This document shows positions 49,670 to 58,907 of a stretch of 64,000 nucleotides of DNA, piece after piece. The stretch lies in assembly GCF_022369435.1 (NCBI RefSeq), contig NZ_CP059597.1:992001-1056000 (forward strand). Direction: 5' to 3'. The stretch comes from Campylobacter sp. RM10537. Its GTDB lineage: Bacteria; Campylobacterota; Campylobacteria; Campylobacterales; Campylobacteraceae. Under the pieces are notes generated by a model. It did not search any database, had not been told where the DNA came from, and worked only from the letters and a program-made list of their open reading frames with translations. Position 1 is the stretch's first letter. Every line of letters begins with the position of its first letter. Position numbers and translations under genes: made by a program.

Positions 49670-50344
49670 ATGCAAACACAAATTCAAATCTACAATGATA
49701 AAACAATAGGTGCTGAAATAAATTCAGCTAATGCAAGAGAAATATTTTGTTTTTTAGAAATAGAGACGCAATTCTCAATTTGGCTAGAAAGAAGAATATT
49801 ACATTACAATTTCATTAAAAACCAAGATTACATTATAGAACTTGTTTATACAAAAGGTCGCCCACGCAAAGAATACTATGTAACCTTAGATATGGCTAAA
49901 GAACTTTGCATGGTTGAAAACAACGAAAAAGGCAGACAAGCGAGACGTTATTTTATAGACTGCGAAAAACGTTTAAAAAACCTAGAACAAGAAAAAATAC
50001 AAAAACTAGCTTTTAGACAAAGCTTAGGTTATAAATCCCAATTAAAACAACAAAAGGAGAAATATGAAAACAAAATCAAAGCCTTACAATACGACTTAGA
50101 ACATAAAAACGAGTTATGTTTTAAAAGAAAACTTAGTGAAAAAGAACTTTTAGAGCTTAGAAAAATACTAGCAAAAGATTACGGAATTCTTTGCATAAAA
50201 GAATGGGAAATGAGCTTATTTGCAGAAAAAATAGGAAAAGATACTGTTTTTGAAACTGTTTTAAACAAATTAGAAAAAGATTTAAATTATTGGCAAAATT
50301 ATGATGAATACGAAGAAAAATGGAAAAAAATATTAAGGAGATAA
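49670..50344 (+). CDS. AntA/AntB-type antirepressor
   Basis: The 224-residue protein has the AntA/AntB domain in its first 110 residues: NAREIFCFLEIETQFSIWLE, FIKNQDYIIE, GRPRKEYYVTLDMAKELCMV and NEKGRQARRYFIDCEKRL. In other phages these proteins inactivate the repressor and trigger lytic growth. A charged coiled coil follows, then a C-terminal helical domain. AAAGG precedes the ATG, and an 18-bp palindrome in the leader may be its operator. It could provide a second, RecA-independent induction path. Confidence 0.85.
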   Translation: MQTQIQIYNDKTIGAEINSANAREIFCFLEIETQFSIWLERRILHYNFIKNQDYIIELVYTKGRPRKEYYVTLDMAKELCMVENNEKGRQARRYFIDCEKRLKNLEQEKIQKLAFRQSLGYKSQLKQQKEKYENKIKALQYDLEHKNELCFKRKLSEKELLELRKILAKDYGILCIKEWEMSLFAEKIGKDTVFETVLNKLEKDLNYWQNYDEYEEKWKKILRR

Positions 50345-50345
50345 A

Positions 50346-50888
50346 TTGTCAATTTTAAAAAGATTAGATGAAACTATTATTATAGAAGATGATAGAAAAA
50401 GTGAAAAAGAATTAGTCGAGCACTGCATTTTAGAAGGTATTTCTTTAAATGATGCAAACTTAGAAAATCTAAATTTAAGTGGTTTAGATTTTGATAATGT
50501 ATTTATAAATGGTGCTAGTTTTAAAAATGCTAATTTAAATGATATTTCAAGCAAGAATGCATCTTTTATAGATTGTGATTTTAGTGGAGCAAGTTTCCAT
50601 TTTTGTAATTTTCTAAGAACAGAATTTGAAAATTGTATATTTGAAAATGTAAATCTTAGAGATTGTATAGGAGATATGAAAAATATCTTTAGCGTTGTCT
50701 TGGATACTTATGTTATGAGTTTTACTAAAACTATAATGAATTTAGGTTGTGATAGCAAAAGCATAGAGGATTGGAGAAAAACAACTGCTGATGATATAGA
50801 AGATGATGAACAAAAATGGCTATGGGATTATTATAAAGAACTTATTTTTGAAATTATAGATAAAAGATTAGGAGTAAAACATGATTGA
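50346..50888 (+). CDS. Pentapeptide-repeat protein
   Basis: The 180-residue protein starts with TTG behind AAGGAG. Residues about 33-105 form roughly a dozen pentapeptide repeats with the A(N/D)Lxx pattern (NDANLENLNLSGLDFDNVF onward), which fold as a quadrilateral beta-helix. The C-terminal 70 residues are helical. Some pentapeptide proteins mimic DNA and bind gyrase. It lies between antirepressor and excisionase, in an induction module. DNA mimicry is only a family-based idea. Confidence 0.75.
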   Translation: MSILKRLDETIIIEDDRKSEKELVEHCILEGISLNDANLENLNLSGLDFDNVFINGASFKNANLNDISSKNASFIDCDFSGASFHFCNFLRTEFENCIFENVNLRDCIGDMKNIFSVVLDTYVMSFTKTIMNLGCDSKSIEDWRKTTADDIEDDEQKWLWDYYKELIFEIIDKRLGVKHD

Positions 50889-51051
50889 AGAATACATGAG
50901 TGAAAAAGATTTGAGTAAATTTTTAAATATAAGCGTTACTTCATTATGGAGACTTAGAAAAGAAAATAAAATCCCTTATATTAAAATAGGAAAAACAATA
51001 AGATATGAAAAAAATGCTATTATCAAATGGTTAAATACCCATTCTTTCTAA
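50881..51051 (+). CDS. AlpA-like small HTH protein, excisionase candidate
   Basis: The 56-residue protein is an AlpA/HTH_17 fold: MSEKDLSKFLNISVTSLWRL, RKENKIPYIKIGKTIRYEK, then NAIIKWLNTHSF. This family includes excisionases and integrase-gene activators. It overlaps the pentapeptide gene by 8 nt and ends convergent with the integrase gene, with stop codons overlapping. That place next to int makes an excisionase the best call. Confidence 0.75.
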   Translation: MIEEYMSEKDLSKFLNISVTSLWRLRKENKIPYIKIGKTIRYEKNAIIKWLNTHSF

Positions 51052-52250
51052 AAATCAAAATCACAAAGTGAATTCAAATAATCTCCATACCAATTCATTA
51101 ATTTAATCCTTAAATTTATAGCCTTAGATCTATCGTAAGCTCTTGTTACTTCATTGCCATTTATGTGGTGTAATATCATTTCGGCTATATCTTTACCTAT
51201 TCCAAGTTTTATAAGCTCATCACTTTTTTCAGTGCAAATACTCCTAAAAGTGCTCCTAAAACCATGTATAGTATGTTCTAAATTATATGTTTTAAAAAAT
51301 TTAACTCCAAAACTTTCACTAATAATTCCGTTATTATTAGTGAAAATATACTCCTTGTTCCCATTTAAAATTCTTTGAATTTCTAAAACTTTTAACGCAT
51401 ATTTATTTAACGGGATAATATTATCTCCATTGCTAGACACTTTCATTTCGTCTGCTTTTATTACCCAAAGATTATTTTTAAAATCAATATCTTTCCATTT
51501 AGCAAAACGTATATTTTTACTTCTTTGTGCGGTTAATAAAGTAAAATAAATCGCATTAATAATAGTCATATTTGTTCTTGGTGACTTGGAATATTTTTTT
51601 ATACAATAAAGCAAATTTTTAACTCCTATTTCATCAACTATAGCTTTATAATGCTTAGATTGTGTATAATTTGCCTCTTTATAAAATCTTTGTAAATCTT
51701 TTAAGTGTAAAACAATATCTGTTTTTAAATCTCCTCTTTGTCTACAAAATTCTAAAACTCTACATAAAAAAGATATACTTCTACTAATAGTCTCAAAAAT
51801 TCCTTTTTTATACATAAGATCAAAAATAGGTAAAAAATCATCTTTTTTCAAATCATTTATAGCTTTATCTCCTAAAGTTGAATTGAAATATTTTCCATAA
51901 ACTAATTGCTCTTTTTTGATTGTAGCCTTACTTAATTTTTTTGCTTTAATTTCTATATAAAGATCATTGGCTTTATTTAAAGTTACTCCTTTTTCACTTT
52001 TTGAAACAAAACTCCCATCATACATTGATTTTAAGAGCTCTTTTGCCTTTTCCCTTGCATTAGTAACGTTTAAAATACCTTTTTGGCATTCTCCAATAGT
52101 TATAAATTGTTTAAATTTTGAAGCCCTTAGATAAAAAACTTTTTTTCCAGTTGGATTAACACGAACATATAATTCTTTCGGCTCCCCGACGCTAATCATA
52201 TATCTTTTTTCTTTAATTTCTAAAATATCAATATCTTTTTGAGTAAGCAT
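51048..52250 (-). CDS. int: Tyrosine-type integrase
   Basis: The 400-residue protein is a P4-type phage integrase. An N-terminal DUF4102-like region (RYMISVGEPKELYVRVNPTG) and a core-binding domain precede the catalytic domain with Arg243 (TAQRSKNIRF), a Lys near 268-270, His329 and Arg332 (HGFR), His361 (MILHHING) and Tyr372 (TRAYDRS). It lies next to attR in ssrA. P4-type integrases often use tmRNA or tRNA 3' ends. Confidence 0.92.
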   Translation of the reverse strand: MLTQKDIDILEIKEKRYMISVGEPKELYVRVNPTGKKVFYLRASKFKQFITIGECQKGILNVTNAREKAKELLKSMYDGSFVSKSEKGVTLNKANDLYIEIKAKKLSKATIKKEQLVYGKYFNSTLGDKAINDLKKDDFLPIFDLMYKKGIFETISRSISFLCRVLEFCRQRGDLKTDIVLHLKDLQRFYKEANYTQSKHYKAIVDEIGVKNLLYCIKKYSKSPRTNMTIINAIYFTLLTAQRSKNIRFAKWKDIDFKNNLWVIKADEMKVSSNGDNIIPLNKYALKVLEIQRILNGNKEYIFTNNNGIISESFGVKFFKTYNLEHTIHGFRSTFRSICTEKSDELIKLGIGKDIAEMILHHINGNEVTRAYDRSKAINLRIKLMNWYGDYLNSLCDFDF

Positions 52251-52298
52251 TTTTCCAACCTTATAAATTTTTGTATCCCAAATTGTTTTTTAATACTT

Positions 52299-52318
52299 TG
52301 GCTACATAAATGGCTACA
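52299..52318 (+). repeat. Paired TGGCTACA sites near attR
   Basis: TGGCTACA occurs at 52299-52306 and 52311-52318, 12 bp apart, in the same direction as the pair at 13620-13638. They lie between the integrase start and attR. They are probable integrase arm or excisionase sites. Confidence 0.6.
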
Positions 52319-52425
52319 GAATTATAAGAAAAAATAGAAAAAATTGCAATAATTGGAAATTACAAGAAATAAAAAGAATTGCTAAAAATGGGGATTTTGA
52401 AAGATTTTTAAATTTTAAGAAATCT

Positions 52426-52453
52426 ATTAATGGTGGAAGCGAGGGGAATTGAA
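52426..52453. repeat. attR, 28-bp core forming the 3' end of ssrA
   Basis: This copy is identical to 13539-13566 and continues into the full tmRNA gene. The last 23 nt of tmRNA, including the CCA end, lie within it, so recombination keeps the RNA complete. Confidence 0.93.
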
Positions 52454-52790
52454 CCCCTGTCCAAAAATAACCCCGCAAAGACCTCTACATGCTTAGTAAA
52501 GATGACTTTTTCACTATATTTCGCTCATCTTCCAAAACTTAAAAATATAGCTAAGACTTTAATTTCACTTAAAATGCGTCAAGTTTTAAGCTACACTATC
52601 TTAAGATGACCAAATTTTAAGCTAGATAGTATGACTTAAAATTCAGGCTCAACTGAACTTACGCAGCTTTAGCGTAAGCAGGAGCAAATTTAACGTTGTT
52701 TGCGTTTAATTTTATTTAGGCTTTTTACGCTTTGCCTAAAGCGACATGCCATCCAAGCAGACTTACTCCTGTCGAAGCCAAGTCGCTCCC
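52431..52790 (-). ncRNA. ssrA: tmRNA (SsrA)
   Basis: The 360-nt gene begins GGGAGCGACTTGGCTTCGAC at 52790 and ends in the tRNA-like GGTTCAATTCCCCTCGCTTC then CACCA. The tag frame at 52659-52703 encodes ANNVKFAPAYAKAA followed by TAA, the known Campylobacter tag. It rescues stalled ribosomes with SmpB. The prophage is integrated at its 3' end. Confidence 0.97.
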
Positions 52791-52791
52791 A

Positions 52792-53202
52792 TTATTTAGA
52801 AATAATATTTGGAACATTAACAATTAAAGGATTAAAAACAGCTAAAACTGAATCATCATTTTCATATGAACGGCAATATTTTTCAAATTGGTCACTGACT
52901 AAAAGCATCCAATCTGTAAATTCTTCACTAGCTGGACCTTCAAAACGATTTGCTTGTGCCATCATTTCTTCACAAAATACACAAAAATCAGTAATCTCAT
53001 TAAGCTCTAAGCGCCTTGCAGCCCATGCGGTATTGTGTGCTAAAGTTTCAAGTTCTTTAATTGCTTCTTTATAACGCACACTATCACTACCTAGCTTTAT
53101 AATCAAAGGTTCAAACCTATCGCACATTGTTCTAAAAAATTGCAAAAACTTTTCTATATCGTCAATTTCATATTCTAATTCTAATTTTGTTAAAATTCCC
53201 AT
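52792..53202 (-). CDS. Conserved small helical protein (Hpt-like?)
   Basis: This 136-residue protein is the Campylobacter gene between ssrA and ruvB (Cj1361c place). It is all-helical. Residues about 50-70 read ETLAHNTAWAARRLELNEIT, faintly like the His-containing helix of histidine phosphotransfer domains. That resemblance is weak. Its stop lies 2 nt from the tmRNA 5' end, so tmRNA transcription may pass from it. Confidence 0.6.
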   Translation of the reverse strand: MGILTKLELEYEIDDIEKFLQFFRTMCDRFEPLIIKLGSDSVRYKEAIKELETLAHNTAWAARRLELNEITDFCVFCEEMMAQANRFEGPASEEFTDWMLLVSDQFEKYCRSYENDDSVLAVFNPLIVNVPNIISK

Positions 53203-53291
53203 TTTTAAACCATATTATAAAGTTTAAGTAAATTCTAGCAAAATTTAGTTAAAATCTTATTTTAATTTTCTCAGAAATACAAGAATGAAAA

Positions 53292-54299
53292 ATGGATAGA
53301 ATAGTAGAAATAGAAAAATATTCTTTTGATGAAACTTATGAAAATTCTTTACGCCCTTCAAGTTTTGATGGCTATATAGGACAAGAAAGTATTAAAAAAA
53401 ATTTAAATGTTTTTATTGCTGCAGCAAAAAAACGAAATGAATGTTTAGATCATATCCTCTTTAGTGGTCCAGCAGGACTTGGAAAAACAACTTTAGCTAA
53501 TATTATTTCTTATGAAATGGAAGCAAATATTAAAACAACAGCTGCACCGATGATAGAAAAAAGTGGAGATTTAGCTGCCATTTTAACGAATTTAAGCGAA
53601 GGTGATGTTTTATTTATCGATGAAATTCATCGTCTAAGCCCTGCTATTGAAGAAGTACTTTATCCAGCAATGGAAGATTATCGCTTAGATATCATTATAG
53701 GAAGTGGTCCTGCGGCACAAACAATAAAAATTGATCTGCCCAAATTCACACTCATAGGTGCTACTACACGTGCGGGTATGCTTAGTAATCCCTTAAGAGA
53801 TCGTTTTGGTATGCAATTTCGTTTAGAATTTTACAAAGATAATGAACTTGCAACTATACTTCAAAAAGCTGCTTTAAAACTTAATAAAGTCTGTGAAGAA
53901 GATGCAGCACTTGAAATCGCAAAAAGATCAAGATCTACACCTAGAATTGCACTTCGGCTTTTAAAAAGAGTGAGAGATTTTGCTGATGTTAATGATGAAA
54001 AAAATATTACTCTAAAAAGAGCTAATGAAGCTTTAAATTCTTTAGGAGTAAATGAATTGGGTTTTGATGCGATGGATTTAAGATATCTTGAACTTTTAAC
54101 AGCAGCAAAACAAAAACCTATGGGACTTGCAAGTATAGCTGCAGCTTTAAGTGAAGATGAAAATACGATTGAAGATGTTATAGAACCTTATTTATTAGCA
54201 AATGGCTATATAGAACGCACTGCTAAAGGACGCATAGCAAGTCATAAAAGCTTTAATGCATTAAAATTAAAATATCAAAAAAATTTATTTGAGGAGTAG
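53292..54299 (+). CDS. ruvB: Holliday junction helicase RuvB
   Basis: RuvB is the hexameric motor that drives branch migration with RuvA. The 335-residue protein has Walker [10 protein letters not shown] near residue 58, Walker B LFIDEIHR near 108, the GATTRAGML sensor and arginine finger region near 155, and a C-terminal winged helix ([18 protein letters not shown]). It has normal length. The last codons contain the ribosome binding site for the next gene. Confidence 0.97.
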   Translation: MDRIVEIEKYSFDETYENSLRPSSFDGYIGQESIKKNLNVFIAAAKKRNECLDHILFSGPAGLGKTTLANIISYEMEANIKTTAAPMIEKSGDLAAILTNLSEGDVLFIDEIHRLSPAIEEVLYPAMEDYRLDIIIGSGPAAQTIKIDLPKFTLIGATTRAGMLSNPLRDRFGMQFRLEFYKDNELATILQKAALKLNKVCEEDAALEIAKRSRSTPRIALRLLKRVRDFADVNDEKNITLKRANEALNSLGVNELGFDAMDLRYLELLTAAKQKPMGLASIAAALSEDENTIEDVIEPYLLANGYIERTAKGRIASHKSFNALKLKYQKNLFEE

Positions 54300-54303
54300 T
54301 TTT

Positions 54304-55347
54304 TTGAAAAACGGAAAAATATTTTTAATTTCTTTTATTTTAGTTATTTTATCACTTTTACTTTATCTTTTTAAAAGCTTTTTACTTGTAATTATTATTG
54401 CAAGTTTAATGGCAGTAGCAACATCTAATATAAATGCAAAATTTTTACATCTGACTAAAGGGCATAAATTTTTTGCTTCAATTTTAACAACTTCTTGTAT
54501 GGTAATTTTATTTTTTGCTCCTTTTTTTTACACGATGATAGAACTAGCTAAAACTTTAAAAAACTTTGATATTAGCTTAATTTCTAATACGCTAGATTAT
54601 ATAAAAAATTATCAATTTACCCTACCTGAAGGATTTAATTTCTTAGAACCAAAGGTCAAAGAATTTTTAGCCTCTATAGATTTAAACAATATTTCAAAAC
54701 AAGCTTTAAATTATGCCTCAAGCTTTACAAAATCTGGAGCTAAATTTCTCATAGATATGGCTTTAATTTGTGTTTTTTATTTTTTTGCTAATTTATATGG
54801 AACCGAACTCGTCATTTACCTAAAATCAATCGTTCCAGTAGATAGAAATGAATTAGATGATGTTTTATCAGAAGTTGGCAATGTAATGGCTGTTGTGCTT
54901 TATTCTATGGTAATCATTGCTATTTTTCAAGGAACTCTATTTGGAATTATTACCATGTTTTATGGATATGATGGAATTTTAATGGGAGCAATTTTTGCTG
55001 TTAGCTCTTTAATACCAGCCGTTGGTGGTGCTTTAGTTTATATACCAGTAAGTCTTTATGAATTTGCTTCTAATGGTTTAAATTCAGCACTTGTAATTTT
55101 AATTTATTCTATAGTTGTTATTTCTTTTATCGCTGATACTTTAATCAAGCCTTTAATTATAAAATGGATCAATAAAAAACTCGTTAAAACACCAACAAAA
55201 ATTAATGAGCTCTTGATTTTCCTAGCCATGATAGCAGGAATATCGAGCTTTGGTTTTTGGGGTATTATTTTAGGTCCTGCAATTTTAACTTTTTTTATTT
55301 CTACAATTAGAATGTATGTAATTTTAAAAGATAAAAAACTGATCTGA
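54304..55347 (+). CDS. AI-2E family transporter-like membrane protein
   Basis: From TTG at 54304, with GAGGAG inside the ruvB end, the product is 347 residues. It has about seven to eight membrane helices, a soluble middle region (about residues 100-150), and typical AI-2E segments GAIFAVSSLIPAVGGALVYIP and KPLIIKWINKKL. In C. jejuni this place is Cj1363 (amaA). The family includes AI-2 exporters and ion antiporters; the cargo is unproven. A hairpin terminator follows directly. Confidence 0.85.
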   Translation: MKNGKIFLISFILVILSLLLYLFKSFLLVIIIASLMAVATSNINAKFLHLTKGHKFFASILTTSCMVILFFAPFFYTMIELAKTLKNFDISLISNTLDYIKNYQFTLPEGFNFLEPKVKEFLASIDLNNISKQALNYASSFTKSGAKFLIDMALICVFYFFANLYGTELVIYLKSIVPVDRNELDDVLSEVGNVMAVVLYSMVIIAIFQGTLFGIITMFYGYDGILMGAIFAVSSLIPAVGGALVYIPVSLYEFASNGLNSALVILIYSIVVISFIADTLIKPLIIKWINKKLVKTPTKINELLIFLAMIAGISSFGFWGIILGPAILTFFISTIRMYVILKDKKLI

Positions 55348-55371
55348 TTTATCTAGCTAAGCTAGATAAAT
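55347..55371. terminator. Terminator between convergent genes
   Basis: ATTTATCTAGC (55347-55357) pairs perfectly with GCTAGATAAAT (55361-55371) over a 3-nt loop. It lies between the AI-2E transporter and fumC, which converge, and can serve both. Confidence 0.75.
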
Positions 55372-55376
55372 TCAAA

Positions 55377-56768
55377 TTAAGCTTTTGGTCCTATCATTTT
55401 AGTTGGATCAACAAATTGATTAAAATCTTCTTCGTTAACTAAACCAAGCTCTATTGCACTTTCTTTTAAAGAAATTCCTTTTTTGTGTGCATTTTTAGCT
55501 ACTTTTGCAGCATTTTCATAACCAATATATGGATTTAAGGCGGTAACTAGCATTAAAGAATTGTGAAGGTTGTAATCAATTTTTTCACGATTAGGTTCTA
55601 TACCTACAGCACAATGGATATTAAATGAATGCATAGAATCAGCCAATAAATCAAGGCTTTGTAAAAAATTATAAATAATCACAGGTTTAAAAACATTGAG
55701 TTCGAAATTTCCTTGGCTTGCTGCAAATCCAATTGTTGCATCATTTCCCATAACTTGAACTGCAACCATTGTTATAGCTTCACATTGAGTTGGATTTACT
55801 TTACCTGGCATTATAGAACTTCCTGGTTCATTTTCAGGAATACTAAGCTCTCCAAGTCCGCATCTTGGACCTGAAGATAACCATCTAATATCATTAGCAA
55901 TTTTCATCAAATTTGCAGCTAAACCTTTCATAGCTCCATGTGTAAAATTAATCGCATCATGACTTGTTAAAGCATAGAATTTATTTGGGCTTGAAATAAA
56001 CTTAGTCCCTATCAGTTTGCTTAATTCTTCACTAACTTTTTCACCAAGCTCTGGATGAGCATTAAGACCTGTTCCTACAGCTGTTCCACCAATAGCCAAC
56101 TCCCTTAAGCTTGACAAAGAAGCAATAATTTGCTCCTTAGAGTGTAAAAGCATCGACAAATAACCACTAAATTCTTGAGCTAAGGTTAATGGAGTGGCAT
56201 CTTGCAAATGAGTACGCCCTATTTTGATAATATCTTTAAATTCTTTTACTTTATTTTCAAAAGTTGCAATAAGTTTATCTAAAGCAGGAATAAGTTTTTT
56301 TTCAACTTGCTCAACTGCAACAATACTCATAGCCGTTGGAAAGGTATCATTTGAACTTTGACTCATATTAACATGATCATTGGGATGTACAAGCTTTTCT
56401 TTACGAAAGTCTCCACCCATAATTTCAGTTGCACGATTTGCAATTACTTCATTCATATTCATATTACTTTGAGTGCCCGATCCTGTTTGCCAAATGGCAA
56501 GCGGAAAATTATCATCAAATTTACCTAAAATAATTTCATCACAAGCTTGCACTATGGCATTTTTTTTAGTATCATCAAGTTTGCCAAGTTTATGATTAAC
56601 CAAAGCTAAAGATTTTTTAAGATTAGCAAAAGCATAAATCAAAACCTTTGGCATTTTTTCACAACCGATTTTAAAATTTTCAAAACTTCTCTGGGTTTGT
56701 GCTCCCCAATATTTATCATTTGACACTCTAACTTCACCCATTGTATCATGCTCTATTCTATACTCCAT
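55377..56768 (-). CDS. fumC: Fumarate hydratase class II FumC
   Basis: FumC interconverts fumarate and malate in the citric acid cycle. From ATG at 56766-56768 (AAGGAAAATATA upstream) the product is 463 residues, the normal length. It begins [15 protein letters not shown] and contains [35 protein letters not shown] and the signature [11 protein letters not shown]. In NCTC 11168 a secreted serine protease gene follows upstream of fumC; it is absent here. Confidence 0.96.
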   Translation of the reverse strand: MEYRIEHDTMGEVRVSNDKYWGAQTQRSFENFKIGCEKMPKVLIYAFANLKKSLALVNHKLGKLDDTKKNAIVQACDEIILGKFDDNFPLAIWQTGSGTQSNMNMNEVIANRATEIMGGDFRKEKLVHPNDHVNMSQSSNDTFPTAMSIVAVEQVEKKLIPALDKLIATFENKVKEFKDIIKIGRTHLQDATPLTLAQEFSGYLSMLLHSKEQIIASLSSLRELAIGGTAVGTGLNAHPELGEKVSEELSKLIGTKFISSPNKFYALTSHDAINFTHGAMKGLAANLMKIANDIRWLSSGPRCGLGELSIPENEPGSSIMPGKVNPTQCEAITMVAVQVMGNDATIGFAASQGNFELNVFKPVIIYNFLQSLDLLADSMHSFNIHCAVGIEPNREKIDYNLHNSLMLVTALNPYIGYENAAKVAKNAHKKGISLKESAIELGLVNEEDFNQFVDPTKMIGPKA

Positions 56769-56903
56769 TATATTTTCCTTCAATTTTAATTTCATATAAT
56801 GATTTAAACAAAAATAGACATAAAATTAGCTTATAGTTTAAATTTTAAATCAATAAGTATGGATTTAAATAAACTTTGTTTCAAAACTGCACACAATAGA
56901 TTT

Positions 56904-58700
56904 TTACTCTACTGTTACACTTTTTGCAAGATTTCTTGGCATATCTACATCATTACCCAATCTAATAGAAATCTCCATCGCTAAAAGTTGTGTAATTACC
57001 ATCATTTCAAAAAATTCACACATATAATGATTTTGCTCATTGGTTTTTATAAAATCATCGCTCAAATCAAATTCCAAAGGCGAAATACTAAGCACAGTAG
57101 AATCTCTAGCAATTAATTCTTCAACATTGGATTTTGTTTTTTCATAAAGCATATTTTTAGGCATTAAAGCAATGGTATAAAGTTTAGAATCAGCTAATGC
57201 TATAGGACCGTGCTTCATTTCACCTGCTGGATAGCCTTCAGCATGCAAATAAGAAAGTTCTTTTAATTTTAAAGCACCTTCTAAAGCTAAAGGATAAAAA
57301 ACGTCGCGTCCTATAAAGAAAAAACCATGTCCATCAAGATAGCGTTTAGATAAACGATGAATTTTTTCATGTAATTTTGCATTGACTTTAACACAATTTG
57401 GCGTATGCAATAAGGCTTTAATTTCTCTAGAAATATCAAAATTTTTCTTTTGTGCAATAAAAATAGCCAACATCCAAAGTGTTAAAATTTGAGTTGCAAA
57501 AGCTTTCGTTGAGGCCACTCCTTTTTCAATACCTGCGCGAGTTAAAAGACTTAAATGAGCTAAACGTACCATATTGGAATTATCAACATTACAAATTGCA
57601 AAAGTTTTTGCACCTTGTTCTTTTGCTATTTTTAAAGCCTCCAATGTATCTGCAGTTTCTCCACTTTGAGAGATTACAATAAATAAAGAATTAGGTTTAA
57701 TTACTGCATCGCGATAGCGAAATTCGCTTGCGATCTCAACCTTAGCTTTAATTTTTGCCAAACGTTCAAATAAATAAGCACTAGCCATAGCTGCATGATA
57801 ACTTGTTCCACATGCACATAAAGTAATTTCTTCAATATCGCTTAAATTTTCATTTTCAAGCTCATCAAAAACTACTTCATCGCCATTAATACGTCCCATC
57901 AAAACTTCACTCATAACGCGACTTTGTTCATAAATTTCTTTTTCCATAAAAAAGCGAAAACCATCTTTTTTAGCAAAAGCTTTATCACCTCGCAATTTTG
58001 TAAAAGAATTGCTTTTAAGTTTATCATTTTCAAAAATCACTAGTTCTTCTTTATTGGCATAGCCTAAGCTCAAATCCTCAAGATAAATTACCTCATTACA
58101 AAGTCCAATTAAAGGTGTATCTGCACTAGCAAAATAAATTTCATTTTCTTCATTTTTTCCTACAATTAAAGGAGCTGCATTTTTAGCAAAAAAAACATGA
58201 TTAGGATCTTTTTTTGTAATCAAAAGAATTGCAAAGGCTCCACGCAATTCATTGATAGTCTTTTTAAATGCCTCAAATGTATCCATATCTTTGGCATAAA
58301 ATTCAAAAAGTTGTACTATCACTTCAGTATCAGTTTGACTTAAAAAATGAATACTATTTTGCTCTAATTTGTCTTTAATTTCTTTATAGTTTTCAATAAT
58401 CCCATTATGGATCACGCAAGAATATTGACCCAAATGTGGATGTGCATTAATTTCTGTTGGTTTGCCATGAGTTGCCCAGCGTGTATGTCCTATAGCAAAT
58501 CCATAACCTTCACTAGAAAAATTAGCGCATTTATTGGATAAATTTTCAAGCTTTCCCACAGCTTTAAAAAAATTAAGCTCTCCATCTTTCATTACTGCTA
58601 AACCCGCACTATCATAGCCACGATACTCAAGTTCCTTAAGTCCGCTTATTATAGTTTGTTTTTTTTCACTTTTTCCTATATAGCCTACTATTCCACACAT
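56904..58700 (-). CDS. glmS: Glutamine-fructose-6-phosphate aminotransferase GlmS
   Basis: GlmS makes glucosamine-6-phosphate for cell wall and lipid A. The 598-residue protein has the N-terminal Ntn glutaminase with catalytic Cys2 (MCGIVGYIG), HTRWATHGKPTE and CVIHNGIIENY. Two SIS domains follow (TLCACGTSYHAA, SQSGETADTLEA, EGVASTKAF-like, GYPAGEMKHGPIA) and the end is MPRNLAKSVTVE. There is no sign of a glmS ribozyme upstream. Confidence 0.97.
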   Translation of the reverse strand: MCGIVGYIGKSEKKQTIISGLKELEYRGYDSAGLAVMKDGELNFFKAVGKLENLSNKCANFSSEGYGFAIGHTRWATHGKPTEINAHPHLGQYSCVIHNGIIENYKEIKDKLEQNSIHFLSQTDTEVIVQLFEFYAKDMDTFEAFKKTINELRGAFAILLITKKDPNHVFFAKNAAPLIVGKNEENEIYFASADTPLIGLCNEVIYLEDLSLGYANKEELVIFENDKLKSNSFTKLRGDKAFAKKDGFRFFMEKEIYEQSRVMSEVLMGRINGDEVVFDELENENLSDIEEITLCACGTSYHAAMASAYLFERLAKIKAKVEIASEFRYRDAVIKPNSLFIVISQSGETADTLEALKIAKEQGAKTFAICNVDNSNMVRLAHLSLLTRAGIEKGVASTKAFATQILTLWMLAIFIAQKKNFDISREIKALLHTPNCVKVNAKLHEKIHRLSKRYLDGHGFFFIGRDVFYPLALEGALKLKELSYLHAEGYPAGEMKHGPIALADSKLYTIALMPKNMLYEKTKSNVEELIARDSTVLSISPLEFDLSDDFIKTNEQNHYMCEFFEMMVITQLLAMEISIRLGNDVDMPRNLAKSVTVE

Positions 58701-58907
58701 TTTTACTCTCTTAAAAATTAATTAATTTATTTTAAACAATCGAATTTTAACTTATCTTTTTTAATGATTTATTTTAAAATTATATTTTTTTAAAATACAG
58801 ATAAAACTCTATTTTATCGAAATTTACCTATAATATCAATCTTTTTTTCAGTAAGAATTTATAATGTTTATCTTAAAATTTTAAAAAATAAAATAAGTGA
58901 TAATCAA

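Larger units (their letters stand above)
13539..52453. mobile_element. Integrated podovirus-like prophage in ssrA
   Basis: The element is bounded by identical 28-bp repeats and carries integrase, excisionase candidate, S24 repressor, replication and recombination genes, terminase, portal, capsid, tail fibre and lysis genes. It therefore looks like a complete temperate phage genome of about 38.9 kb. The capsid is of the SU10/DUF5309 type, and no contractile or long-tail genes are seen. The flanking ppk and ssrA genes are neighbours in NCTC 11168, so the insertion is clean. The described C. jejuni elements I know of (CJIE1-4) use other sites. Confidence 0.93.

Noticed and set aside
58701-58907. 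glmS-type ribozyme or riboswitch upstream of glmS
   Set aside because: The region is AT-rich with no conserved ribozyme core; Campylobacter glmS is not known to use one.
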